This document shows positions 41,504-51,748 of a DNA stretch of 64,000 nt, piece after piece. Each line of letters opens with the position of its first letter. Position 1 is the stretch's first letter. The stretch lies in the NCBI RefSeq assembly GCF_027579695.1, contig NC_083574.1:60214559-60278558 (forward strand). The letters are read 5' to 3'. Below the pieces are notes generated by a model. It had not been told where the DNA came from. It did not search any database and worked only from the letters and a program-made list of their open reading frames with translations. The stretch is from Neoarius graeffei. Lineage: Eukaryota > Chordata > Actinopteri > Siluriformes > Ariidae. Position numbers and translations under genes: made by a program.

Positions 41504-42978
41504 TGATTACATGCACTGACTGATGCCACTTCTGGCAGGTGCAACAATGCACCAACAAGGACCTAAAAGGACAATATTCTCACACTTGCCTGATACAGTG
41601 CAATACTTATTACAGTGCAACCTCACAGAGCAACTTCTTAGTTTTTATAGCTTTTGTATATTTTATATTTATATTTCTACACTTTTACATCCATACCCAA
41701 TACAATGCAATACCAAATACAGTGCAATATCCTGAGTTTTGTAGCTGAACTGAGTTTCTATAACTAATGTGCAATTAACATCTGCACCTCAACAAGCCCA
41801 GTTGTGTATATATATTCTTTGTTTTTCTGCCTGGTTGTGACATGCACCATTTGTATATACTGTATATTATTTGTTTTTCTGCTGTGTTGTATGTTCCCAT
41901 CTAAATGTTTGCACTGGGGTGTGTGCTTTCCATCTCATTATATAATTTTCCCGCACCTTCTCCCGTCGTTCTGGCTTTCTTCACTACACTTTCTTCCTCG
42001 TCCGTTCTTTTATTCTTGTTTCCACCATCATTGCTTTTAAAAAACACCGTTATTCTCTGCATCGCGAATATATTTCTCAGCTCGGTCCAAACCAGCTCTG
42101 TTATCTCTCAGTTGAATGATCTGATGAATCCCTAAAAAGCACTTTTCCCACCTAATGCCACACCCACAACCGTGGGAAAGAGGGGCAATCACAGAAAGAT
42201 GAGTAGAAAACGGGAAATGTTACGGGGGACATTTATTGTGATAGTAGGCTATTGTAGCGTCAGCACAAAAGCACCAGACTCAACTTTAACTGAAAGTGTT
42301 ATTCAGTAGCCCAAACTTATTCAAGCTACAGACCGAGAAGAATAAAAATGCTGAAATCTCATGTCCCGGTAAAACGCACTAACATGGCAGAACGGCAAAA
42401 AAAAGTAACTTTTTCACATACTTTGCAGTTTAACGTTTGATACATTTTAGAATGTTAAACTCGTCGCGTCTGTGCTCCGTGCTTTCCTAAATTGTCGGCC
42501 ACAAGAAGCCCTCGCACGAATGCGCGGTTTTTTTTTCGTCGTTCGCATGCCGAAAAATTCGCTCGCAAATGCGAGTGAAAGGTGCGCACTGTAGAGCCCT
42601 GGTTTCAACATTTATGTTGTCTTTGTACTATTTTGAATGAAATATCGGGTTTTAACGATTTGCAAATTATCGCATTCTGGTTTTTATTTACGGTTTACAC
42701 AGTGTCCCAACTTTTTTGTAACTGGAGTTGTAAAAAGTGGGTGAGCAGCGTGACGTGTTTGAGAAGTAATAAGAAATGCAAGATCTAATAGAATTCCAAT
42801 AATATTGGTTGGATTTTGCTGCATACACAAAACCGCCTTTCTTTCACTTGCTTCCATTGCGTCTCTTTATAAGCTACAAATGAGAGCAGAGCAGCATCGT
42901 TATCCCATGGCTGCTTGTCTGACAGTCAGATTGGACTAGTCGCTTCTAATCCTTCGCTTATTTGCTTTTGTTGATCAG

Positions 42979-43108
42979 ATGACAACCTGAGTGAGGATGA
43001 TTTGAATGAGTGCGACAAGGAAGATGGCCTGGATGCAGAGGAACAAAGCGCAGCACCGAGTGAGCAGGTCAAAAAGAAAAAGAAGTCAAGTAAAGACCTT
43101 TCTGCAAG
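42979..43108 (+). CDS. cfdp1: cfdp1 exon 2
   Basis: This exon continues the acidic region of CFDP1: DDNLSEDDLNECDKEDGLD then EEQSAAPSEQ and a lysine-rich KKKKKSSKDLSA that may form part of a nuclear signal with exon 3. It completes the codon begun in exon 1 (G|AT) and ends AAG|GTAAAC with two bases of an Arg codon. Acceptor TGATCAG. Human CFDP1 has SEDDVNELVKEDEVDGEE at this place, so order and content agree. The lineage-variable part is the Ser/Lys stretch. Confidence 0.92.
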
Positions 43109-44325
43109 GTAAACCAGAGCTTGTGCCTTGAGCGTTGCTTGTTGAGTTTACCCTGAAAAGTGGTGGTGTGTCAAAAGTAAAGCCTTGAAAATGGTTTTAG
43201 ATACCGTATTTTCTGGACTATAAGCCGCTATTTTTTTCCTAGGTTTTGAACCATGCGGCTTATACAAAGGTGCGGCTATTCTGTGGATTTTTCTTCCACC
43301 GCTAGGGGCGCTCTAACCGGAAGTAGAATCAAAAATAAGATAGACGAAAAATCAATGCAAAGAAGAATTAGCAGATCTTTAGCAGATAGAACACGTACGA
43401 CAAATTACTAACTGGTAATTATTTTCAAATCCAGCGAAGATGATTAAAGTGACTTGTGGTTTCAAACACAGGAGAAATGAAGGTAAATAAATACCGGTTA
43501 TTTTCTCTTGGTTCTGTTCCGTTTTAATCACCAAAGTTGCTGACGTGTTAAAAGGCACTGTTCGGAAAGAATCTGTTCAGGTACATACATGTACATTTAC
43601 AGTACAAAATCGTTCTGTACATGCAGTAAATATCAAAATTTTCAACATAGAGATCTGCGGCTTATAGCCCGGTGCGGCTTGTATATCTTTTTTTAAATTT
43701 TTTTTTAAAAATAGAGCGGATGCGGCTTATATACAGGTGCGCGCTATAGTCCAGAAAATACGGTAGATAACTGGCAATCTTTCACTTGTACATTTGAGAG
43801 TGCAAATTTCGTTCCACTGGCTTACCTCAATATAACTGCTGCATATAACCACTGCACATGGTCCAGTCAACAAAATATCAAATTTTATGTTTAGAGACTT
43901 TTAAAAAAAAAAAAAGTAATAATGAGTAATTTCATAGCCTTAGGTCACAGGAACAAAGAACTTGCTTCTGGATGGATAATGCTAATAGCACAGCAGTTGG
44001 TTTGAGTATTATCCAAGTTATTTAACCAGTTGGTAGAAAACGATGGTGCTCTTCCGATTTAATACCAAAATATTATAATATTAATCAAAACAGAATGAAG
44101 CTCAACGTTACAGGTTGTATTCTGGTGTCTGTTTGCCATTCCAGTCCCAAACCTAATACAAACAAACTACCTTCTTCTGATTTCTGATCCCGATGTCGAT
44201 TTGTTCAATCATGAGTATGGGTATTTTAAATCTCTGTTCGTTTGATTAAGAAGGGTTAGTTTTATACTGTCCTATTAAAAGAATTCAGTAATTGCTTTAA
44301 ATGTATAATTTCACATTTTGTAAAG
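43109..44325 (+). other. cfdp1: cfdp1 intron 2 (1217 bp)
   Basis: Phase-2 intron, GTAAAC donor and CACATTTTGTAAAG acceptor. It holds element P2; the rest is unassigned. Confidence 0.88.
43204..43763 (+). mobile_element. TA-flanked element P, copy 2 (560 bp)
   Basis: CCGTATTTTCTGGACTATA at the left and TATAGTCCAGAAAATACGG at the right, each next to TA. GCGGCTTATA-type motifs recur inside both ends, as in P1. There is no acidic ORF in this copy. Confidence 0.88.
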
Positions 44326-44542
44326 AAAAAGGAAAAAAGGAGGACTGAAGCTGGAAGGAGGTGACGAGGGTGGCACAGGCGAGCAGAAAAAGGACGAACT
44401 TAAACTGTCCGATGCGAAGTCCGAAGCAGACGCCATTGAGAATCAAGAGGAACGGCAGAAGAAAAAGGCGGATGAGCTTTGGGAGAGTTTTTTAAGAGAC
44501 GTCGGCCCAAGATCAAAGGCTGAGACCCCGGCCTCGCGACAG
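44326..44542 (+). CDS. cfdp1: cfdp1 exon 3
   Basis: The exon completes an Arg codon and opens with the basic RKRKKGGLKLEGG, matching human RKRRQGGLSLEEE. An acidic/Lys-rich middle follows. The best-conserved block is at the end: KKKADELWESFLRDVGP, against human KKKEDELWASFLNDVGP. The exon closes in phase 0 at CGACAG|GTGGGT. The ELWxxFLxDVG helix is a hallmark of the BCNT family N-terminal half. The acceptor is AAAG with a T-rich stretch before it. Confidence 0.94.
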
Positions 44543-45365
44543 GTGGGTGATGGTGAAAGGTTCATCAAACATCATTAACTGGAAATTAAAAAAAAAAAAA
44601 AAGCTCATCGAGAATGTAATGGTGTCTCTCTTGTAACGAAACCTTTAGTCGATTCAAATCACACTTGGTGATTTCAGTGAAATGCCTGTTCATATCAGAT
44701 TTGAACCATTATATTGGCTTCGGCTAATGTTTTTAACGCTTGATTGCTACAAAGGAAAAAAAAGCGATGTGTGGAATCCAGTGCACAGATGTGTGGTTGA
44801 GTTTTAGTGAAATGAAATTTTAATGTTACAGCATATATGAATGAGATCTAGGCACAGCCTAAAAGCGGAACTCCTGATGAGTTTATGAGCAAAATATTTG
44901 CAAGGGCACAAAATCAACCTGAATAGAATATTATAGCAAATCAACCATCGCTTTGTGTAGTGTATTTTGCGTCAATAAATTTACTGCATCGCCTTGTGAC
45001 AGTGTTTTTCAGTAAAACACTTCCTGCACTTTCATCCGTCTATCGCCCAAAATTACATGACTGAAACGGTTAACTGACCCACAAGCTGGTGGACTGATAA
45101 AGCTGTTTTAACTAGTTTTATATGAAACCGTTGTGAATATTTTCCATACAGTGGTGCTTGAAAATTTGTGAACCTTTTAGAATTTTCTATATTTCTGCAT
45201 AAATATGACCTAAAACATCAGATTTTCACACAAGTCCTAAAAGTACAACCCCGATTCCAAAAAAGTTGGGACAAAGTACAAATTGTAAATAAAAACGGAA
45301 TGCAATAATTTACAAATCTCAAAAACTGATATTGTATTCACAATAGAACATAGACAACATATCAA

Positions 45366-45557
45366 ATGTCGAAAGTGAGACATTTTGAAATTTCATGCCA
45401 AATATTGGCTCATTTGAAATTTCATGACAGCAACACATCTCAGAAAAGTTGGGACAGGGGCAATAAGAGGCTGGAAAAGTTAAAGGTACAAAAAAGGAAT
45501 AGCTGGAGGACCAAATTGCAACTCATTAGGTCAATTGGCAATAGGTCATTAACATGA
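45366..45557 (+). CDS. upstream ORF of Tc1-like family B (63 aa)
   Basis: The frame starts MSKVRHFEISCQ and ends GNRSLT, with its TGA overlapping the transposase ATG as ATGA. The identical protein is encoded by copy 1 (1403-1212, minus). In the diverged family C (about 35360-35477) the same frame is open and reads QKSWDRGNKRL and IGNRSGT before an ATGA. The product is basic and unknown to me. It may be a regulatory upstream ORF or a chance frame held open by constraint on the terminal repeat. Confidence 0.35.
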   Translation: MSKVRHFEISCQILAHLKFHDSNTSQKSWDRGNKRLEKLKVQKRNSWRTKLQLIRSIGNRSLT

Positions 45558-46627
45558 CTGGGTATAAAAAGAGCATCTTGGAGTGGCAGCGGCTCTCAGA
45601 AGTAAAGATGGGAAGAGGATCACCAATCCCCCTAATTCTGCGCCGACAAATAGTGGAGCCATATCAGAAAGGAGTTCGACAGTGTAAAATTGCAAAGAGT
45701 TTGAACATATCATCATCTACAGTGCATAATATCATCAAAAGATTCAGAGAATCTGGAAGAATCTCTGTGCGTAAGGGTCAAGGCCGGAAAACCATACTGG
45801 GTGCCCGTGATCTTCGGGCCCTTAGACGGCACTGCACCACATACAGGCATGCTTCTGTATTGGAAATCACAAAATGGGCTCAGGAATATTTCCAGAGAAC
45901 ATTATCTGTGAACACAATTCACCGTGCCATCCGCCGTTGCCAGCTAAAACTCTCTAGTTCAAAGAAGAAGCCGTATCTAAACATGATCCAGAAGTGCAGA
46001 CGTCTTCTCTGGGCCAAGGCTCATTTAAAATGGACTGTGGCAAAGTGGAAAACTGTTCTGTGGTCAGACGAATCAAAATTTGAAGTTCTTTATGGAAATC
46101 AGGGACGCCGTGTCATTCGGACTAAAGAGGAGAAGGACGACCCAAGTTATCAGTGCTCAGTTCAGAAGCCTGCATCTCTGACGGTATGGGGTTGCATTAG
46201 TGTGTGGGGCATGGGCAGCTTACACATCTGGAAAGACACCATCAATGCTGAAAGGTATATCCAGGTTCTAGAGCAACATATGCTCCCATCCAGATGACGT
46301 CTCTTTCAGGGAAGACCTTGCATTTTCCAACATGACAGTGCCAAACCACATACTGCATCAATTACAGCATCATGGCTGTGTAGAAGAAGGGTCCGGGTAC
46401 TGAACTGGCCAGCCTGCAGTCCAGATCTTTCACCCATAGAAAACATTTGGCGCATCATAAAACGGAAGATACGACAAAAAAGACCTAAGACAGTTGAGCA
46501 ACTAGAATCCTACATTAGACAAGAGTGGGTTAACATTCCTATCCCTAAACTTGAGCAACTTGTCTCCTCAGTCCCCAGACGTTTACAGACTGTTGTAAAG
46601 AGAAAAGGGGATGTCTCACAGTGGTAA
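45554..46627 (+). pseudogene. Tc1-like transposase (family B), one nonsense codon
   Basis: From MTGYKKS the frame runs 247 residues to a TGA at 46295-46297 (after MLPSR), then is open for 109 more to TAA at 46625-46627. All landmarks remain: helix-turn-helix KIAKSLNISSSTVHNII, WSDESKFE, FQHDSAKPH and SPIENIW. The last Asp and Glu are 34 residues apart, so this is a DD34E enzyme of about 357 residues. The stop sits just before RLFQGR and could be a CGA-to-TGA change. Otherwise it appears intact. Confidence 0.93.
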
Positions 46628-46969
46628 ACATGGCCTTGTCCCAACTTTTTTGAGATGTGTTGTTGTCATGAAATTTAAAATCACCTAATTTTTCTCTTTA
46701 AATGATACATTTTCTCAGTTTAAACATTTGATAGGTCATCTATGTTCTATTCTGAATAAAATATGGAATTTTGAAACTTCCACATGATTGCATTCCATTT
46801 TTATTTACAATTTGTACTTTGTCCCAACTTTTTTGGAATCGGGGTTGTAGATAAAGAGAACCCAGTTAAACAAATGAGACAAAAATATTATACTTGGTCA
46901 TTTATTTATTGAGGAAAATGATCCAATATTACATATCTGTGAGTGGCAAAAGTATGTGAACTTTTGCTT

Positions 46970-48791
46970 TCAGTATCTGGTGTGACCCCCTTGTGCAGCA
47001 ATAACTGCAACTAAACGTTTCCGGTAACTGTTGATCAGTCCTGCACACCGGCTTGGAGGAATTTTAGCCCGTTCCTCCATACAGAACAGCTTCAACTCTG
47101 GGATGTTGGTGGGTTTCCTCACATGAACTGCTCGCTTCAGGTCCTTCCACAACATTTCGATTGGATTAAGGTCAGGACTTTGACTTGGCCATTCCAAAAC
47201 ATTAACTTTATTCTTCTTTAACCATTCTTTGGTAGAACGACTTGTGTGCTTAGGGTCGTTGTCTTGCTGCATGACCCTCCTTCTCTTGAGATTCAGTTCA
47301 TGGACAGATATCCTGACATTTTCCTTTAGAATTTGCTGGTATAATTCAGAATTCATTGTTCCATCAATGCCCAGATGCAGCGAAGCAGGCCCAAACCATG
47401 ATACTACCACCACCACCATGTTTCACAGATGGGATAAGGTTCTTATGCTGGAATGCAGTGTTTTCCTTTCTCCAAACATAACGCTTTCATTTAAACCAAA
47501 AAGGTCTATTTTGGTCTCATCCGTCCACAAAACATTTTTCCAATAGCCTTCTGGCTTGTCGACGTGATCTTTAGGAAACTGCAGACGAGCAGCAATGTTC
47601 TTTTTGGAGAGCAGTGGCTTTCTCCTTGCAACCCTGCCATGCACACCATTGTTGTTCAGTGTTCTCCTGATGGTGAACTCATGAACATTAAGGCCCAATC
47701 CCAATTCTAATTTCTACCCCTCCCCCTTCCCCTCCCCCTTCCCCTTGGCCCTTCCCCTTGAAACTGAGCTACAAGGGATAGGGCTTGAAATTCAACCCCT
47801 ACGTATTGGGATAGCCCTTCAACGATCGCATACGTCATCGCGTACCTCCGTCAGCGTTTACGTTAGCAAAACGCGACCAAATGCGTCACTGGCTGCGACC
47901 AGCCGCTACAGTCAGAGCCAGAGGCAGAACCAGAAATCTCTGCTGGCAGGGTGTGATTTGTTAACTAACGCCACTGAATGGGATATCTTTGGCGCTTCGT
48001 GCACCACATCCGACAGAATGAGGTGTCAGAACACTCATGTAAACAATAAAAGCGAGAATAACAGAACAAAACGTACGCAGTCAAGCAACCGAAAACAATA
48101 CTCACTCCCAAAGCTTTTTAGCAGCAGCTTGGATTTCAGAAGTCGCTGCTCATTCTCAGCTCGAAAGCGAATCAAGCGGCGTGTTTCCTCTGGATAACAA
48201 CTTAAAACACGTAAATAATGGAGAAAATACATTTATGACAATCTTTCGCCGCGGGAACCGCCATCTTTCTGAAATCCGCATGAAATCTCGCTGAAATCCG
48301 CATTGCATTGTGGGAAATCACTCAAACCCCTTCGTTCGGAGTCAGCTCCAGGAAAATCTCCGTTTGGAGGGGTACAGAAGCCCTACCCCTTCCCCTACCC
48401 CTCCGCGTTAACTGGGATTGGGATACCCCTACCCCTTCACGTGAACGCGCAAAATGGAGGGGAAGGGCCAAGGGGTATGTCCAAGGGGTGAAATGGGATT
48501 CGGCCTAACATTGGCTAATGTGAGAGAGGCCTTCAGTTGCTTAGAAGTTACCCTGGGGTCCTTTGTGACCTCGCCGACTATTACACACCTTGCTCTTGGA
48601 GTGATCTTTGTTGGTCGACCACTCCTGGGGAGGGTAACGATGGTCTTGAATTTCCTCCATTTGTACACAATCTGTCTGACTGTGGATTGGTGGAGTCCAA
48701 ACTCTTTAGAGAAGGTTTTGTAACCTTTTCCAGCCTGATGAGCATCAACAATTTTTCTGAGGTCCTCAGAAATCTCCTTTGTTCGTGCCAT
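46970..48791 (-). pseudogene. Tc1-like transposase (family A) in A2, interrupted
   Basis: The start is MARTKEISEDLRKIV at 48791. The helix-turn-helix (KEFGLHQSTVRQIVYKW) and the GRPTKITPRAR linker are intact, then MITE V (47692-48505) splits the gene after LTLAN. The middle piece has WTDETKIDLFG. The last piece has QQDNDPKH and SPDLNPIEMLW, keeping the Glu that copy 1 lost. A small deletion near 47419 (after the ASGP region) shifts the frame. Inactive because of the insertion and shift. Confidence 0.92.
47692..48505. mobile_element. Harbinger-like MITE V (814 bp)
   Basis: GGCCCAATCCCAATTC at the left and GGGATTCGGCC at the right with TSD TAA (47689-47691, 48506-48508). Both ends are dense in CCCCTACCCCTTCC. 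The minus strand at about 48110-48200 encodes PEETRRLIRFRAENEQ, resembling the start of a Myb/SANT-like trihelix protein, a known companion of Harbinger transposases. Confidence 0.8.
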
Positions 48792-49353
48792 GATGCACTT
48801 CCATAAACATGTGTTGTGAAGCTCAGACTTTGATAGATCCCTGTTCTTTAAATAAAACAGGGTGCCCACTCACACCTGATTGTCATCCCATTGATTGAAA
48901 ACACCTGACTCTAATTTCACCTTCAAATTATCTGTTAATCCTAGAGGTTCACATACTTTTGCCACTCACAGATATGTAATATTGGATCATTTTCCTCAGT
49001 AAATAAATGACAAAGTATAATATTTTTGTCTCATTTGTCTAACTGGGTTCTCTTTATCTACGTTTAGGACTTGTGCGAAAATCTGATGATATTTTAGGTC
49101 ATATTTATGCAGAAATATAGAAAATTCTAAAGGGTTCACAAACATTCCAGCACCACTGTAAAATGTGTCAGTAAATAATCCTACTTTATTTTTAAAATGC
49201 AAATTAAAAATCAGCGCTGGATAAAAACCCATCTGTCTTATGTAAATAAAGATGCACATTTGATTGTCCAGTGGTCAAGTGTTTTTGAGATGCGTTGCCT
49301 TGCACTTGTGACCAGGTTCCCTGTGGTGCTGCATGTTTGTACATATGAACTGT

Positions 49354-49572
49354 GGGTGGTAAAAGAAAGCAACTGGACATGCTTGAAGATTCTTGAAGAC
49401 GTTTCACCTCTCATCCGAAAGGCTTCTTCAGTTCTGTCTGACTAGTAGGGAGTATCAGGTATTTATCCTGATACTCCCTACTAGTCAGACAGAACTGAAG
49501 AAGCCTTTCGGATGAGAGGTGAAACGTCTTCAAGAATCTTCAAGCAAGTCCAGTTGCTCTCTTTTACCACCC
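49354..49572. repeat. 106-bp-arm palindrome, Penelope-like terminal repeats
   Basis: The arms at 49354-49459 and 49467-49572 are near-perfect complements around TATTTAT. Each arm contains GATGAGAGGTGAAACGTCTT, also present at 49840-49880 (reverse) and 54075-54105 (forward), the latter following a Penelope-like ORF. Probably two inverted terminal segments of one retroelement family. Confidence 0.88.
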
Positions 49573-49779
49573 TCAGTTAGTATGACCTGGATGACTGAGA
49601 ATCTTCACAGACACGTTTGTACATACGGATGTTGTAGGGTCAAAGCCGTCAAAAATCAGGTTGATGCATTTATCTTAAGTATGGGGCTCCGTTCGGGCAG
49701 CACCACTAATAATAATCATAATAATAATAATTATAATAACTGAAGCGGGGGAAGAAAAGGTTAGGTGGAATATATTTGT

Positions 49780-49917
49780 GGAAGTTCTCAGTCATCCAGG
49801 TCATCGTAATCTGTAGGTTCAAAAGAAGGCAATTGGACTTGCTTGAAATTCTTGAAGATGTTTCACCTCTCATCCAAAAGGCTTCTGTCTGACTAGTGGG
49901 GAGTCAGGTATTGAGGT
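49780..49917 (-). repeat. Penelope-like terminal segment, reverse
   Basis: Reading in reverse: CCCACTAGTCAGACAGAAGC, GGATGAGAGGTGAAACATCT and GACCTGGATGACTGAGAAC, the same segment as in the palindrome. It abuts element R. Confidence 0.7.
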
Positions 49918-49972
49918 ATTTCACCCACGTGACCAAGTCACGTGACGCAGCCATTTTGGACGGCACGCTTAA

Positions 49973-51315
49973 AGGTGGGGTACGAGATTTTAGAATAACG
50001 GTTCCTGCAAGCTAGTCTGGTTAACACCAGACCATATCACAAGTGAAATATGGTCTGGAATCCGCCTATTGAATTTCTCGTAGGGGAGGTGTGGTTTACG
50101 ATTGTCAACGGCCGTTTATTGGACGTTGCGAATGTCTATCATTTGGCGTATACGTAGCCCATGGCCAATCATGGCAGTTGTACCCGGTGACGTAGTTAGA
50201 GCGACGAAGACGAAGAAGAGAAGGAAAGAGAAGGCAAAACAAAAATAGGAAAACAATGTCACCGAACGATTACTGCCGTTTGTGCAAGACAAATATGCGA
50301 GAAGCTGGTTTGGTTAGTTTGGTTCGTATCACTCGCCGCCATGTTAAATGTGATCCGTAAACAGTCCCAAATAAACTACAAGCTTCCGTTTGTCGAGTAG
50401 TACGCGTCACCGTCTTTCCACCCCTCCCCACTCTCTGACTGGCTTCCTAACTCAGGCGAGCCTTTAGACCATAGTTTCCATGCTGTCTTTTCAGATCGGA
50501 ACGATTGTGCAAAGCAGCATGGGATTTCCCAGGTTACCTGCAAGCCATATTTTGAAAAGAAACAAGCCCGCCCTCGCCATGCTCCCACCCCCCACGTCTC
50601 GTTAAGTTAGATTGTAGAGAGCTTGGAAAAATAGCACAAACTTTCTCATTTAAACTGTATTTCCAGCCCCAATTTTCACTACACACACACAATTTTCTCA
50701 AAAGTAGTAGCCACACTTGTCCTGATTCACACAATGTGTCTAGCTACACGATAGGACTTGCAGTTTTTGAATGAGAAGCCTGAAAGTGAGGAGAGGACAG
50801 CCACGCAGCCCCATAGACTTCCATTATAAACTTGGCAGAAAAATCACTCGTTTTTAACTCACTCTAGTGACCTCATTTTTTACACTACAGACTAAAAAAT
50901 TACATCAGTGTGTTCAGGGGAGCCTTGTGGCACTCACTGTGAAATAATTTTGTGAATATCTCCTTCTGTTTTCGTGTAAATCCCCATTGTTTGGAGGGAC
51001 CTTTTTTCTATGCATTTCTGTCTCTCCCTGCTCAGCGCGCGGGTTGGGGGAGGGGCTGCTCGCTCTCACACACACACACTCACAGAAGGGACGGGCTGCT
51101 CGCGGGCTTCAGTCTGATTGACGTGTCAGTATCCAATCATTTTGAGGTGGTACCTCGATAGGATTGGATGGCGTTTTTATTTTACACTGTAGACTGGATT
51201 AAAATATTTCGTTTTTGGGTCAAACCTTCTATTGTACTGCTTGCAACATGGGTGTGAGGAGCTTTTCAAGCAATATGGCAAAAAATACTCCTGAAAAAAA
51301 CTCATACCCCACCTT
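49973..51315. mobile_element. TTAA-flanked element F, copy 2
   Basis: AGGTGGGGTACGAGATTT at the left and CTCATACCCCACCT at the right, next to TTAA (49969-49972, 51316-51319). It is 730 bp longer than copy 1. The extra part has a CCAGACCATAT/ATATGGTCTGG hairpin near 50025 and a short frame MSPNDYCRLCKTNMREAG at about 50256 that looks like a Cys-rich exon start. Confidence 0.82.
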
Positions 51316-51748
51316 TTAAGTCCTTCAGTGCAAGGCGGTATGAGATGGTGGAGACCTTTGCACATTTTAACAAGAAAGTAAGCTGTGAATCGTGTTAAAT
51401 TGGATCTGTCTTTTGTCACAAACACTGTACCCAGCCTTGGTATGGAGCCCTGTTTATTTATTTCTGTGTCCCGTTTCTTTCTAGCCTCTGTTATTGCGGT
51501 TTATGTCTGATGTCTGCTACATGCAACCCTAGACAAATTAACACTGCCTTGTTTCACTGCTCAGATGGGTTAACAAACACTGACCCATTTACTTTTTGCT
51601 ATATATTTTATCAAAATTGCGTTAACTGATAAACTAACCTGAAATGAAATGATCACTGCAAAGTCTGGAGTACTCTGTTGGCTCCCAATCCTGTCTCTTC
51701 ACAGCTGCAATCCATTTGGCCCTCTTGTCTGGGTCAGTAGGAAACCGG

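Larger units (their letters stand above)
39194..42601. mobile_element. hAT element D in C (3408 bp with nests)
   Basis: CAGGGCTCTACACT at the left and AGTGTAGAGCCCTG-like end at the right, with 8-bp TSD GTTTCAAC (39186-39193, 42602-42609). It encloses a LINE fragment, hAT E, Harbinger-like X, a mini-hAT and a small TIR element. 41510-42600 is otherwise unassigned. Confidence 0.9.
35227..42730 (+). mobile_element. Tc1-like element C, expanded to 7.5 kb by nesting
   Basis: CAACCCCAATTCCAAAAAAG at the left and AACTTTTTTGTAACTGGAGTTG at the right, each next to TA (35225-35226, 42731-42732). Without R1c and hAT D, about 1.47 kb remains, the normal Tc1 length. It is related to but diverged from element B. 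Confidence 0.9.
4759..42978 (+). other. cfdp1: cfdp1 intron 1 (38,220 bp)
   Basis: Phase-1 intron with GTGAGA donor and a TTTGCTTTTGTTGATCAG acceptor. It is filled mainly by the nested mobile elements listed below. 4759-5013 holds a fragment with CCACGTGACC and ATGGCGGC that resembles the terminal region of element R (49919-52682). Confidence 0.88.
45246..46847 (+). mobile_element. Tc1-like element B, copy 2, full length (1602 bp)
   Basis: CAACCCCGATTCCAAAAAAG and its complement are next to TA (45244-45245, 46848-46849). It is inserted in the left terminal repeat of A2, whose CTAAAAGTAGATAAAGAG is restored on removal. It holds one transposase gene with a single stop. Confidence 0.95.
45149..49158 (-). 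mobile_element. Tc1-like element A, copy 2, with two insertions
   Basis: CAGTGGTGCTTG at the left and CCAGCACCACTG at the right, each next to TA (45147-45148, 49159-49160). Removing B2 and V leaves about 1.59 kb. The gene runs on the minus strand. The 210 bp at its right end and 21 bp of flank beyond it are the same as at the right end of copy 1. Confidence 0.94.

Noticed and set aside
47745-48197. 150-residue open frame in MITE V on the + strand
   Set aside because: It runs through C-rich MITE termini and opposite to the Myb-like scrap; no domain or independent support.
47686-48511. TTAA-type (Kolobok/piggyBac) insertion for element V
   Set aside because: TTAA is seen on the left only; a 3-bp TAA duplication fits both sides exactly, as does the Myb-like scrap.
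49354-49572. CRISPR-like or integron-like repeat array
   Set aside because: The arms are one inverted pair without regular spacers, and the context is vertebrate intronic DNA.
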